Assembly: GCA_002937655.1 (NCBI GenBank)
Contig: PTKH01000008.1
Location: 1-46,298 of the forward strand
Length of the DNA: 46,298 nt
Reading direction: 5' to 3'
DNA from: Alphaproteobacteria bacterium MarineAlpha9_Bin3
Lineage (GTDB): Bacteria > Pseudomonadota > Alphaproteobacteria > TMED109
Numbering within the stretch: the first letter of the stretch is position 1; each line of letters opens with the position of its first letter. Below, one piece after another: positions 33,996 through 43,633 of the stretch. The position numbers were made by a program, and so were the translations under genes. The notes under the pieces are model-generated. The model was given only the letters and a program-made list of their open reading frames with translations, was not told the origin of the DNA and did no database searches.

Positions 33996-34787
33996 TTATC
34001 TACCTGTAAATACTGGTTTTTTCTTTGCTACAAATGATTTTGCAGCATTCTGATGATCTTCAGTATCTCTACATAATGTCTGATACAAAGCTTCACTATC
34101 CAGCGACGCACTTAAAATACCTTCCTCGGCTAAATTCATATTATATTTCATATATCTTAGTGCTGTAGATGGTCCGTTTGCTATTTGATCAATAATTTCT
34201 TTTGCTGTATTTTGAAGATCCTCGTCTCTTGCCACTCTATTTATTATACCGAGTTCTTTTGCTTCATTGGCAGTAAGTATACTGGATAGATAATATAGCT
34301 CTCTTGCTTTAGCGGTTCCTACCATTTGTGTAAGAAAAAATGTACCTCCAAAATCACCTGGAAATCCTGCTTTTGCAAATGCAGTTGTTATTTTAGCATT
34401 TTCACTAGCAATTCTTATGTCGCAGGCTAATGCTAAAGATAATCCTGCCCCTGCTGCGGCACCAGGTAATACAGCAATTGTAGGGGTAGGCATTTCATGA
34501 AGTATTCTTGATGTTTCCATCATACGTCTCAGGTTATTAGTTTTTTCTTGTGTAGTCTCTTTATCATTATCTCTCTCTGCCATATCTTTTAAGTCACCTC
34601 CTGCACAGAAGGCATTACCGGCGCCTGTAATTACAACTGCTCTAATAGTGCTATCATTCTCTATTTTTATTAATTCGTGATAAAAATTATTTAACATATC
34701 ATGGCTTAGAGCATTTCGTCTTTCTGGTCTATTAAAAGTAATAGTTACTATAGAGCCTTCTTTATTTACAATTAAGTCATCACCCAT
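33996..34787 (-). CDS. enoyl-CoA hydratase/isomerase family (crotonase), non-canonical active site
   Basis: The 263-residue crotonase has TGAGNAFCAGGDLKDMAE and GAAAGAGLSLALACDIRIA, the two oxyanion-hole segments. The first hydratase Glu position reads Ser (GLSLAL), and the second Glu is also not seen. An Asp in AGFPGDFGGTFFL lies where isomerase-type members such as PaaG or ECI carry theirs. The protein is therefore more likely an isomerase or hydrolase than a hydratase. SD AAGGAT precedes the ATG. It is 15 nt after the D-aminoacylase-like gene in the same operon. Confidence 0.85.
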   Translation of the reverse strand: MGDDLIVNKEGSIVTITFNRPERRNALSHDMLNNFYHELIKIENDSTIRAVVITGAGNAFCAGGDLKDMAERDNDKETTQEKTNNLRRMMETSRILHEMPTPTIAVLPGAAAGAGLSLALACDIRIASENAKITTAFAKAGFPGDFGGTFFLTQMVGTAKARELYYLSSILTANEAKELGIINRVARDEDLQNTAKEIIDQIANGPSTALRYMKYNMNLAEEGILSASLDSEALYQTLCRDTEDHQNAAKSFVAKKKPVFTGR

Positions 34788-34802
34788 TTTATTTATCCTT
34801 TC

Positions 34803-36509
34803 TTAGTTAATAGATTGACTGCCTCTTATAAGTTTTCCAGGAAGCTCGCCAGTAAATTCACCATTTTGTGATACTTCGATACCTTTAACGAAAGTATGAT
34901 TATATCCATTAGACTTTTGTATAAGTCTTTTTCCGCCTGCAGGTAAATCGTAGCTTAAGCAAGGTTTAGTTAGTCCTATATTCTCATAATCTATAATATT
35001 AATATCTGCTCTCATACCTTCAATCAATGCTCCCCTATCATTAAGACCATAAGTTTGTGCAGTTTTTAAGGTTTGTTTTGATATTAGGTATTCTAAGTTC
35101 AGCAACTTTCCTCTTTTACGGTCTCTAGACCAAAATGGTACCATAAAAGTTGGATAACTAGCATCACAAATAGTTGCCACATGCGCGCCGGCATCACCTA
35201 CTCCACATATTGTATATTTGGATTCGAGCATTTCGGCTATAACATCTAAACTATTGTGTGTATAATTTTCAAAGGTATGCATTAAAAATTCATCATCATT
35301 AGAAGAGATAAAATGATCAAGAATAATTTCCCATGGACTTTTATTTAAACTTGAAGCTATTGATGTAATACTCATCTCCTTTGTAGGTTCATAGTTCAAT
35401 GGCTCTTTTAATAAATAAGTTAATGGAAAAGTTTTTTTGATCCATTTTGTATGAGCATTTTCTGGCACATTATTGATCAAAGTATTTCTAATATTCATAT
35501 CATTCTTTAATATTTTATTTCTTTCATTATTTGATAAATTTTTTATTTTTTTCCAATCTTCATGGCTAGAGAATGGATTAACGCTAGTATTAAATCCCAT
35601 TAGTACACCAATTGGTCGACTTCCAACTTGTCCAGTTGTTATAATTCCATTTTTGTTAGCTTTAGAAATATAATTTAGAGTTTCTCTCCATCTTTCCGGA
35701 AAATCATTATATTGTATCAGTAAAACTGATAGAGGTTGCCCTGAGTATTTCGATGCTTGAATTAATAATTCCATTTCTCCGGGACCCATGTCAGAATTAC
35801 ATTGTAGAAGTCCTTTCTTAGTATTTTTTAAAGCCTCAGCTATTCCAGCTAATTCTTTATCATCTGCATTTAAACTTGGAACTAAATTACCATCCGCAGA
35901 TTTATGCTTAGTAGTTCTAGAAGTTGAAACTCCCAAAGCTCCTGCATTTAAAGCATCCTCTAATAAATCTCTCATAGTAATAATTTGGTTTTCATTTGGT
36001 TTATACAAGTGGTTTGCTCCATCCTCTCCCATTACAAAAAACCTAAGGGCTGAATGAGGTACTTGTGTTCCGATATCCATAATTCTTTTAGAACTTTCAA
36101 GAGCATTTAAATATTCAGGAAATGTTTCCCAGCAAAAATCTATACCTTCTGATAATACTGTTTCAGGAATATCTTCTACACCTTCCATTAAATTTATTAG
36201 GAAATTCTCTTTGCCTTTTTTTACTGGAGCAAAACCAACACCACAGTTTCCAAATACACATGTTGTTACTCCATGCCATGAAGAAGGAGTAAGATATGGA
36301 TCCCATGTAGCTTGTCCATCATAATGAGTATGAATATCTACCCATCCTGGAGTAACAAATTTATTCTCTGCATTTATTACTCTATTACTAGCTCCTGATA
36401 TTTTTCCGATTTCACATATTTTCCCATCCTTTATAGCTATATCAGATATTTTTTTAGGAGCACCTGTTCCATCAATAATATTGCCATTTTTAATTATTAA
36501 ATCGTACAT
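34803..36509 (-). CDS. D-aminoacylase / N-acyl-D-amino-acid deacylase family amidohydrolase
   Basis: The 568-residue protein is of the amidohydrolase superfamily. It opens with YDLIIKNGNIIDGTGAP and has the metal motif VTPGWVDIHTHYDGQATWDP and the family-specific VTTCVFGNCGVGFAP with a metal-binding Cys. GVGDAGAHVATICDAS gives the catalytic Asp. The length is slightly above classical D-aminoacylases (about 480-500), as in the N-acyl-D-glutamate/-aspartate-type and uncharacterised branch. It may hydrolyse N-acyl-D-amino acids or a cyclic amide. It is the second gene of the glpK-led operon, 28 nt after glpK. Confidence 0.85.
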   Translation of the reverse strand: MYDLIIKNGNIIDGTGAPKKISDIAIKDGKICEIGKISGASNRVINAENKFVTPGWVDIHTHYDGQATWDPYLTPSSWHGVTTCVFGNCGVGFAPVKKGKENFLINLMEGVEDIPETVLSEGIDFCWETFPEYLNALESSKRIMDIGTQVPHSALRFFVMGEDGANHLYKPNENQIITMRDLLEDALNAGALGVSTSRTTKHKSADGNLVPSLNADDKELAGIAEALKNTKKGLLQCNSDMGPGEMELLIQASKYSGQPLSVLLIQYNDFPERWRETLNYISKANKNGIITTGQVGSRPIGVLMGFNTSVNPFSSHEDWKKIKNLSNNERNKILKNDMNIRNTLINNVPENAHTKWIKKTFPLTYLLKEPLNYEPTKEMSITSIASSLNKSPWEIILDHFISSNDDEFLMHTFENYTHNSLDVIAEMLESKYTICGVGDAGAHVATICDASYPTFMVPFWSRDRKRGKLLNLEYLISKQTLKTAQTYGLNDRGALIEGMRADINIIDYENIGLTKPCLSYDLPAGGKRLIQKSNGYNHTFVKGIEVSQNGEFTGELPGKLIRGSQSIN

Positions 36510-36537
36510 AGATAAATTTCCTTAACTAAAATCAGTT

Positions 36538-38016
36538 TCATATAGTAGTTTGTTTTATTGCTTTGTTCCAGCCATTTCTATAATTTTTAATCTCTGAAGT
36601 TTCCATTTTAGGATTAAAACTTTTATTTAATTTCCAAAACTTACTGGAGTCTTCTAAAGAACTTAGTATTCCAGACCCAATAGAAGATAATATTGCTGCA
36701 CCTTGAGAAGTAGTTTCAGAATTATAGGATCTCTCAATTTTAGTTTTACTTATACTTGATAAAAACTGAATTAACCAATCGTTATTACTCATAGCTCCAT
36801 CCACTCGCAAAATATTTGGTTTTTGTCCATCTAAAGTCATTGCGTCAAATAAATCTACACTTTGATAGGCAACAGCCTCTAAAGCTGCTCTAACAATTTC
36901 AGCTTTGCCGGATGAGGCAGTTAATCCTACTATTGTACCTCTGGCATCTGATTTCCAATGAGGGGCACCCAGACCAGTAAATGCTGGAACAAAATAGACT
37001 CCATTATTGTTCTTAATAGTTGAAGCTAATAATTGACTGTCATTTACATTCTTAATAATACCAAGTTCGTCTTTTAACCATTTCATGGAAGCTCCAGATA
37101 TAAAAATTGATCCTTCGAGCGCATAAGATGTATTATTCTTTATTTTGTAAGCAATTGTACTTAATAATTTATTTTTACTAATTAAAGCTGTATCTCCGGT
37201 ATTTAACAATATAAAACATCCAGTGCCAAATGTTGCTTTAATATCTCCGGATTTCAAACAGTTTTGACCAATTGCAGCAGCTTGTTGATCCCCAATCATT
37301 GCATTAATTGGTATGTTATAATCGACTAAATTTTTATTGGTATTTCCATAATCAAAAATATTATCTGTAACTTCTGGTAAAATATTAATAGGAATTTTAA
37401 AGATATCTAATAAATCATCGTCCCATTTATTTTCATGTATGTTATATAAACTAGTTCTGGACGCATTTGTAGCATCTGTATAAAAACTTTTTCCGTCCGT
37501 TAATTTAAATAATAAAAAGGAGTCTATAGTTCCTACGGCAAGTTTCCCATTTAAGGATAACTTTTTTGCATTATCAATATTTTTAAGTATCCAAGAAATT
37601 TTAGTTGCAGAAAAATAAGGATCAATTAATAAACCAGTTTTAGCATTAATCTTTTCAGTTAGTCCTTTTTTAATTAAATTATCACATGTATCTTTTGTTC
37701 TTCTGTCTTGCCAGATTATAGCGTTATATAATGGTTCTCCAGTTATTTTATTCCAAGCAATTATAGTTTCTCTTTGGTTAGTTATACCTATTGATATGAT
37801 CTTAATGTTTTTTTCTTTAGCAAAAAATATAATGTCTTTTGTAACAGATAAAGTTTTATTCCAAATTTCATTTGCATCTTGTTCTACCCAACCATTTGAT
37901 GGATATGTAGTAGTAATATCTTTTTGTTCAATATGGATAATTGAGAAATCTAAATCAAATAAAACAGCTCTTGAAGATGAAGTTCCTTGATCAATTGCAA
38001 TAATAGCTTTCTTCAT
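36538..38016 (-). CDS. glpK: glycerol kinase
   Basis: The 492-residue FGGY-family kinase has the usual GlpK length. It has AIDQGTSSSRAVLFD (phosphate 1 loop), GWVEQDANEIW, NQRETIIAWNK, IIWQDRRT, and GDQQAAAIGQNCLKSGD (phosphate 2). The C-terminal VDGAMSNNDWLIQFLSSI is the adenosine motif. These match glycerol kinase, which makes sn-glycerol 3-phosphate. No glpD, glpF or glp transporter gene is in the window. The kinase leads a seven-gene minus-strand operon of otherwise unrelated hydrolases and reductases. SD AAGG lies before the ATG. Confidence 0.9.
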   Translation of the reverse strand: MKKAIIAIDQGTSSSRAVLFDLDFSIIHIEQKDITTTYPSNGWVEQDANEIWNKTLSVTKDIIFFAKEKNIKIISIGITNQRETIIAWNKITGEPLYNAIIWQDRRTKDTCDNLIKKGLTEKINAKTGLLIDPYFSATKISWILKNIDNAKKLSLNGKLAVGTIDSFLLFKLTDGKSFYTDATNASRTSLYNIHENKWDDDLLDIFKIPINILPEVTDNIFDYGNTNKNLVDYNIPINAMIGDQQAAAIGQNCLKSGDIKATFGTGCFILLNTGDTALISKNKLLSTIAYKIKNNTSYALEGSIFISGASMKWLKDELGIIKNVNDSQLLASTIKNNNGVYFVPAFTGLGAPHWKSDARGTIVGLTASSGKAEIVRAALEAVAYQSVDLFDAMTLDGQKPNILRVDGAMSNNDWLIQFLSSISKTKIERSYNSETTSQGAAILSSIGSGILSSLEDSSKFWKLNKSFNPKMETSEIKNYRNGWNKAIKQTTI

Positions 38017-38098
38017 AAAAAAACCTTACTTTTATTTGAAATACTATATATTATAAATAAAAAAATAACTAACTGTAAAATTAATAGGATTTCTCATT

Positions 38099-39076
38099 AT
38101 GACATTACCAAGTATACTAAATAAAAATAATTTTTCTCTTCCTGTAATAGCTGCGCCTTTATTTATTATATCAAATCCAAAGTTAGTTATAGCGCAATGT
38201 AAAGCAGGAGTGTTAGGTTCATTTCCAGCCTTAAATGCAAGACCTCAAGAAGTTCTTGATGATTGGTTATCAGAGATTACGGAAGAATTAGCATCTTTTA
38301 AATCAAAAAACCCGGATATTCCAGTTGCACCATTCGCTGTTAATCAAATTGTTCATAAATCTAACGATGTTCGTCTCGATAAAGATATGGAAATGTGTAT
38401 AAAATATAAAGTTCCGGTGGTTATAACTTCACTTGGAGCAAGGCCTGAAGTAAATGAAGCCATACATAGTTATGGTGGTATTGTTTTACATGATGTTATA
38501 AATAACCGCTTTGCACATAAAGCTATTGAGAAAGGGGCAGATGGTTTAATTGCTGTTGCAGCAGGGGCAGGGGGGCATGCGGGAGTAACATCTCCTTTTG
38601 CATTACTTCAAGAAATTAGAGAATGGTATGATGGTCCTTTAGCTTTATCTGGCTCTATAGCAACAGGAAGTGCTGTTCTTGCATCACAGGCTGCTGGTGC
38701 TGATTTTGGTTATATTGGTTCTGCTTTTATAGCTACAGAAGAAGCTAATGCTAATGAGGGGTATAAAGAAGCAATTACAAAATACGCTGCAGATGATATA
38801 GTTTATACTAATTTAGTAACAGGAGTACATGGTAATTATTTAAAACCTTCTTTAGCTAATGCGGGTTTTGATCCGGATAATTTACCAACAAGTGATCCGA
38901 GTAAAATGGACTTTGGACCTGAGGGTATGGAAAAGAAAAAAGCCTGGAAGGATATTTGGGGCTGTGGACAGGGTATAAATGCAATTAAAGATATATTATC
39001 TACTTCTGAATTAGTTAATAAATTAAAAAATGAATATGAAAATGCTAGAAATAAAATATTAAGTGATGCGGCATAA
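38099..39076 (+). CDS. nitronate monooxygenase / 2-nitropropane dioxygenase family
   Basis: The 325-residue FMN TIM-barrel protein is of the NMO family. It opens with LPVIAAPLFIISNPKLVIAQ and has AIEKGADGLIAVAAGAGGHAGVTS (FMN-binding), LALSGSIATGSAVLASQAAGADFGYIGSAF, and a C-terminal WGCGQGINAIKD. The class I motif with a catalytic His is likely near GGHAG. The enzyme oxidises propionate-3-nitronate or alkyl nitronates, or reduces enones in some branches. SD-like AGGA lies upstream. It is followed 30 nt later by the feruloyl-CoA-synthetase-like gene. Confidence 0.85.
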   Translation: MTLPSILNKNNFSLPVIAAPLFIISNPKLVIAQCKAGVLGSFPALNARPQEVLDDWLSEITEELASFKSKNPDIPVAPFAVNQIVHKSNDVRLDKDMEMCIKYKVPVVITSLGARPEVNEAIHSYGGIVLHDVINNRFAHKAIEKGADGLIAVAAGAGGHAGVTSPFALLQEIREWYDGPLALSGSIATGSAVLASQAAGADFGYIGSAFIATEEANANEGYKEAITKYAADDIVYTNLVTGVHGNYLKPSLANAGFDPDNLPTSDPSKMDFGPEGMEKKKAWKDIWGCGQGINAIKDILSTSELVNKLKNEYENARNKILSDAA

Positions 39077-39106
39077 TTTTAATGGTGATTAAATGGGAAA
39101 ATTATT

Positions 39107-40927
39107 ATGAAATTATCATATCCACCTCAAGAAATTAATGTTGAAGAAAGAAAAGATGGAACTTTAATTTTATCTTCCCCATTAGAACTTGAAAAAGTCG
39201 AAGTTAATATTCATAATAAATTTAAAAAAACCTGTAATGAATATCCAAAAAATATATGGTTAGCCGAAAGAAATGGTGATTCATGGAGAGAAGTAAACTA
39301 TGAAACGGCTTATAAATATATTTATTCAATATCTCAATATTTGATTAATATTAATTTAAATCAAAACAAAGGAATAATGATTTTATCTGGAAACAGTGTA
39401 GACCATGGTTTGCTAAATGTAGCAGGTTTATGTAGCGGTGTACCTGTCTCTCCAATATCTGTTGCTTATTCTTTAATGAGCAGCGATTACGCAAAATTAA
39501 AACATTGTTATGAATTAGTTATGCCAGGGCTAATTTATGTTGATGATGGGGTTATATTTGAGAAAGCATTAGAAAATTTACCATTAGATGACACTGTTGT
39601 GGTTTGTTCAAAAAACCCTAGTTTAAAAATACAAATGGAACTTTTTGAAGACATTTTATCTACAATACCAGATAAACAGGTAGATGAAATTTATAATTCT
39701 GTTAAACCAGAATACATTGCTAAATATTTATTTACATCTGGCTCAACCGGAATGCCAAAAGGAGTTATAAATACCCAAAAAATGCTATGTGTCAATATGC
39801 AGCAAGCGCAACAAGTTAGGCCACAAGAACTAGGGGAAACTATAATAATTGATTGGCTGCCATGGAACCATACTATGGGAGGAAATCATTCTTTTAATGG
39901 AATATTTTGGAATGGAGGCACTATGTATATTGATGGAGGTAAGCCAATTCCATCATTGTTTCCTATAACAGTTGAAAATTTAAAAAATATATCTCCTACA
40001 TATTACACTTCAGTTCCTGCCGGTCTAGCTATGTTATTAGAATCTTTAAAAGAAGATAAAGCTTTACGTCATAATTTTTTTAAAAATTTGGTTTATGTAG
40101 CTTATGGAGGTGCTTCTTTACCTCCTGAAATTTGGTATGGTATAAGAGACTTAGCTAAAGATACTACTGGAAGAGATTTAGAGTTAGTATGTGGTTGGGG
40201 TGCTACTGAAACAGCACCTTTAGCAACCTCTACTTATTTTAAAATTGATAAACCAGGTAATATTGGATTACCTATACCGGGTATGAAAATTAAGATGATT
40301 CCGGTAGGTAATAAAATGGAATTAAGAGTAAAAGGCCCCAATGTAACCCCTGGTTATCTAAAAAGGGATGATTTGACTAAAAAGGCGTTCGATGATGAAG
40401 GATATTATTTGATTGGAGATGCTGGAAGGTTAGTAGATAAGAATGATCCTAGTAGAGGTATAGATTTTGATGGAAGAGTTGTTGAAAACTTTAAACTTCT
40501 TACAGGCACATGGGTGGATGTAGGTAGTCTAAGATTAGCTGTTATTAATTCTTGTTCACCTTTATTTCAAGATGGACTAGTGACAGGACATGATAAAAAT
40601 TATTTAGGTTTTTTAGCTTGGCCAAATATTGAAGCGTGTAAAAATTTTTTAGGTATTCAAAATTTAGAATACAAACAAGTTATTAATCATCCGAAATTAA
40701 GAAAAGAGATTATTAATAAAATTATTATTCATAATCAAAATTTTCCCGGTTCTAGTACTAAAATTAAAAAAATAGCATTAATGGATAGTCCTCCTTCTTT
40801 CGATAATAATGAGATTACAGATAAGGGATATATTAATCAATCATCTGCATTAGAATCAAGATCAAATTTAGTGAATTTATTGTACGATGATAATGAGGTT
40901 CATGATGAAGTTATAAGTATAAGTTAA
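39107..40927 (+). CDS. feruloyl-CoA synthetase-like AMP ligase
   Basis: The 606-residue ANL ligase has the P-loop LFTSGSTGMPKGVINTQKM and the branch-specific IDWLPWNHTMGGNHSF then NGGTMYIDGGKP, typical of feruloyl/hydroxycinnamoyl-CoA synthetases. GWGATETAPL (A5) and YYLIGDAGRLVD (A7) follow. It activates an aromatic or other carboxylic acid to a CoA thioester. The classical hydroxycinnamate partners (Ech and Vdh) are not adjacent, though crotonases and an aldehyde dehydrogenase occur elsewhere in the window. A branched-chain-type ABC transporter lies convergent next door and could import the aromatic acid. Its stop shares TTAA with livF. Confidence 0.83.
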   Translation: MKLSYPPQEINVEERKDGTLILSSPLELEKVEVNIHNKFKKTCNEYPKNIWLAERNGDSWREVNYETAYKYIYSISQYLININLNQNKGIMILSGNSVDHGLLNVAGLCSGVPVSPISVAYSLMSSDYAKLKHCYELVMPGLIYVDDGVIFEKALENLPLDDTVVVCSKNPSLKIQMELFEDILSTIPDKQVDEIYNSVKPEYIAKYLFTSGSTGMPKGVINTQKMLCVNMQQAQQVRPQELGETIIIDWLPWNHTMGGNHSFNGIFWNGGTMYIDGGKPIPSLFPITVENLKNISPTYYTSVPAGLAMLLESLKEDKALRHNFFKNLVYVAYGGASLPPEIWYGIRDLAKDTTGRDLELVCGWGATETAPLATSTYFKIDKPGNIGLPIPGMKIKMIPVGNKMELRVKGPNVTPGYLKRDDLTKKAFDDEGYYLIGDAGRLVDKNDPSRGIDFDGRVVENFKLLTGTWVDVGSLRLAVINSCSPLFQDGLVTGHDKNYLGFLAWPNIEACKNFLGIQNLEYKQVINHPKLRKEIINKIIIHNQNFPGSSTKIKKIALMDSPPSFDNNEITDKGYINQSSALESRSNLVNLLYDDNEVHDEVISIS

Positions 40928-41619
40928 ACCTCAAGCCATTCTTTTCTTATTTTATTATTTTTTTCTAACTCTTTAGGAGTGCCTTCAAAAACTATTTTTC
41001 CGTGACCCATTAAATACACTCTAGCTGCTAATCTAAGCGCTATTGTTAATTTTTGTTCAACTAGTAAGATTGATATACCTTTACTTGCGATTTTTTTTAA
41101 TAATTCTGCGACAGTTTCAACCATTTGGGGAGATAGGCCTTCCGTTGGTTCATCTATCATCATAAATTCAGGATTACCCATTAAACATCTGCATATAGTA
41201 AGCATTTGTTGCTCTCCACCTGAAAGTGCTGAAGCACTTATATCTGCTCTTTCTTTTAAGTTAGGAAATAAAGTAAACATTTCATCAACAGTCCATTCTG
41301 CTTTTGCATTTTTATCTTTTACTCCTAATAATAAATTTTCTTTGACTGTTAATGTAGGGAAGACATCTCTATTTTCAGGAACATATCCAATTCCTTTTAA
41401 AGCTATATCATGAGTAGCATTACCTACTATTTCATCATTTTTATAATTAATAGATCCAGAAATAGGAACCAAACCCATTACTGATTTAACTAATGTGGAA
41501 CGCCCAACACCATTTCTTCCTAATAATGCTATAATTTCTCCTTTAGAAATATCTAAGTTAACACCTCTTAAAATATGAGATTTACCATAATATGCATGTA
41601 AGTCAGAAATTTTTAACAT
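40924..41619 (-). CDS. livF: branched-chain-type ABC transporter ATPase LivF
   Basis: The 231-residue ATPase has signature LSGGEQQM, Walker B FMMIDEPTEGLSPQMVE and the LLVEQ H-loop segment. The Walker A reads GRNGVGRST: the P-loop Lys is Arg, confirmed at codon level as CGT near 41505. The variant is known in some LivF/UrtE-type sequences, to my memory, and its effect is unclear. It starts 3 nt after livG stops. LivF works with LivG in the LivHM core. Substrate may be branched amino acids, or an aromatic acid given the neighbouring ligase. Confidence 0.88.
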   Translation of the reverse strand: MLKISDLHAYYGKSHILRGVNLDISKGEIIALLGRNGVGRSTLVKSVMGLVPISGSINYKNDEIVGNATHDIALKGIGYVPENRDVFPTLTVKENLLLGVKDKNAKAEWTVDEMFTLFPNLKERADISASALSGGEQQMLTICRCLMGNPEFMMIDEPTEGLSPQMVETVAELLKKIASKGISILLVEQKLTIALRLAARVYLMGHGKIVFEGTPKELEKNNKIRKEWLEV

Positions 41620-41622
41620 TTT

Positions 41623-42372
41623 CTAATGATCCTCGGTTCCCAAATACGCCTCTTGAACAGCTTTATTTTCTCTAATTTTTGTTGGAGTGTCAGTAGCAAT
41701 AATTTCGCCATAAACCAGCACTGAAATTCTGTCAGCAAGATCAAATACTACTCCCATATCATGTTCTACAACAACTAGTGTTCTGTTTTCTGAAATTTGT
41801 TTAATTAAATTTACTGCTCTCTCTGTCTCTGAATTTGACATACCTGCAGTTGGTTCATCTAACATGAGTGTATCTGCTCCTCCAGCAATAGTTATTCCTA
41901 TCTCTAATGCTCTTTGGTCAGCATAACTTAAAAGTCCTGCTGGAATATGAGCGCAATGTTTTAAATTAATTTCTTCTAAAATAGAGTCAGTTTTTTCATT
42001 TAATTTTTTGTCACCATTAACTAGTCTTATTATTGAATACTTAAAACCCATAGACCATAAAATACCACATCTAATATTTTCATATACAGACATTTTAGGA
42101 AAGATATTAGTTACTTGAAAGCTTCTAGCTAATCCTTTTCTATTTATTTCATGAGGTTCGAGGTTATTTATTTCTTTATTATTTAGAGTTATTCTGCCTG
42201 AAGTAAGTTTATAGTGGCCTGAAATTAGATGGAAAAGAGTTGATTTACCCGCTCCGTTTGGACCTATAATTGCATGTCTTTCATTTTTTCTAATTTCTAA
42301 ATTAAGGTTTTTTATAATCTTAGCCTCGCCAAATGATTTAGAAACATTTTTTAGTTGTAAAGCATTACTCAT
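41623..42372 (-). CDS. livG: branched-chain-type ABC transporter ATPase LivG
   Basis: The 249-residue ATPase has Walker A GPNGAGKST, Q-loop FQVTNIFP, the LivG-type signature LLSYADQRALEIG, Walker B TLMLDEPTAGM and VVEHDMGVVF (H-loop). The start overlaps the end of livM by 8 nt. It pairs with LivF for import through the LivHM permease. Confidence 0.9.
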   Translation of the reverse strand: MSNALQLKNVSKSFGEAKIIKNLNLEIRKNERHAIIGPNGAGKSTLFHLISGHYKLTSGRITLNNKEINNLEPHEINRKGLARSFQVTNIFPKMSVYENIRCGILWSMGFKYSIIRLVNGDKKLNEKTDSILEEINLKHCAHIPAGLLSYADQRALEIGITIAGGADTLMLDEPTAGMSNSETERAVNLIKQISENRTLVVVEHDMGVVFDLADRISVLVYGEIIATDTPTKIRENKAVQEAYLGTEDH

Positions 42373-43633
42373 TAGAAATCTCCGTTTTTACAACAGAAAT
42401 AGCATGATCCCAGCTTTCTTTTGCCATCGGAAAAGTCTTTTTAGATAAAAATATACCTACCAAAATTAGAGTAATAAATATTAGCCATGACATAATTCCA
42501 TTTGCATTAAATTCAGTCCAGAATATAACAACTTCACCTTCTCCTTTGGAAATTAAAGAACGAAAATAAAGCATTTCTATTATGCCTATTAATCCTATTA
42601 AACCAGTAACTACGCTACTTATAGCGAGAAAATAAGGTTTAATTAAGCTAATTAACAGTTTTTTATCTGTTCTTGCTATAGGGCCATGCATAACAATTAG
42701 TCCTGCCAGCCCTCCTGGTGCAAACATAACAATTCCAGAGAATGTTAATCCTAAGTAAAGAAGCCACGCTTCTGTAACATCGGCTAATGTTGAATCCAAA
42801 TAAGTGAGACCGATAGCTCCAACAATAGGTCCTAGAAAATGTCCAGCACCACCAATAAAAGCCATAAAAAGAACAGCCCCTGATTGCACTATACTTACAG
42901 ACTCAAATCCGATATGTTCATAATTTAATGCATGAAGGCTTCCTGCAGCTCCTGCAAACATTGAAGATAAAGCAAAAGCCTGCCATCTAACCCTTCTAAC
43001 ATTATATCCTATAAATGCTGCACGTTCTGGATTATCTCTTACTGCATTACTCATTCTACCAAATGGAGTTTTTGTTATAATGTACATTAAAGCTACAGCA
43101 ACTAAACACCAAAATAAGATTAAGTAGTAAATTTCTATTTGTGGTCCAAATGTAATACCAAATGGTTCCGGGCCAACCATTCTATCTGTTTGTATGCCGT
43201 CTTCACCATTAAAAAATATTACAAAAATAAGCGTCATTGCTGTAACCATTTCACAAAAACCAAGTGATATCATAGCAAAAGCTGTTCCTGCTCTTCTGGT
43301 TGATACGTAACCAACTAATGATCCAAAAAATAATCCTACGACTGCACCAATAAAAGGAAATAATACAGTAGGAAAGTAGGGAAGAGTTTCTTCGCCAATT
43401 CCATTTAAAATATGAATTGATGCATAGCCAGCAAGACCAAAATATATAGCATGACCAAAGGACAACATGCCCCCTTGGCCTAACAACATATTATAAGCTA
43501 CTGTAAAAATAATTAAAACGCCCATTTTTGATAGCAAAGTTAGAGCAAAAGATGAGTCGAATATTAAAGGTAAAATTGCAGCAATAAATGCTACAATAAT
43601 CCAAGTAGAAAAAGATTTAAAAAAATTTGTCAT
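42365..43633 (-). CDS. livM: branched-chain-type ABC transporter permease LivM
   Basis: The 422-residue inner-membrane protein has roughly ten or more hydrophobic segments and the LivM signatures LGQGGMLSFGHAIYFGLAGY, ERAAFIGYNVRRVRWQAF and FIGGAGHFLGPIVGAI. The C-terminal about 90 residues form an added membrane region beyond the core, longer than typical LivM (about 330-420). It overlaps livH by one base (TAATG) and livG by 8, so the operon is translationally coupled. Confidence 0.9.
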   Translation of the reverse strand: MTNFFKSFSTWIIVAFIAAILPLIFDSSFALTLLSKMGVLIIFTVAYNMLLGQGGMLSFGHAIYFGLAGYASIHILNGIGEETLPYFPTVLFPFIGAVVGLFFGSLVGYVSTRRAGTAFAMISLGFCEMVTAMTLIFVIFFNGEDGIQTDRMVGPEPFGITFGPQIEIYYLILFWCLVAVALMYIITKTPFGRMSNAVRDNPERAAFIGYNVRRVRWQAFALSSMFAGAAGSLHALNYEHIGFESVSIVQSGAVLFMAFIGGAGHFLGPIVGAIGLTYLDSTLADVTEAWLLYLGLTFSGIVMFAPGGLAGLIVMHGPIARTDKKLLISLIKPYFLAISSVVTGLIGLIGIIEMLYFRSLISKGEGEVVIFWTEFNANGIMSWLIFITLILVGIFLSKKTFPMAKESWDHAISVVKTEISNE

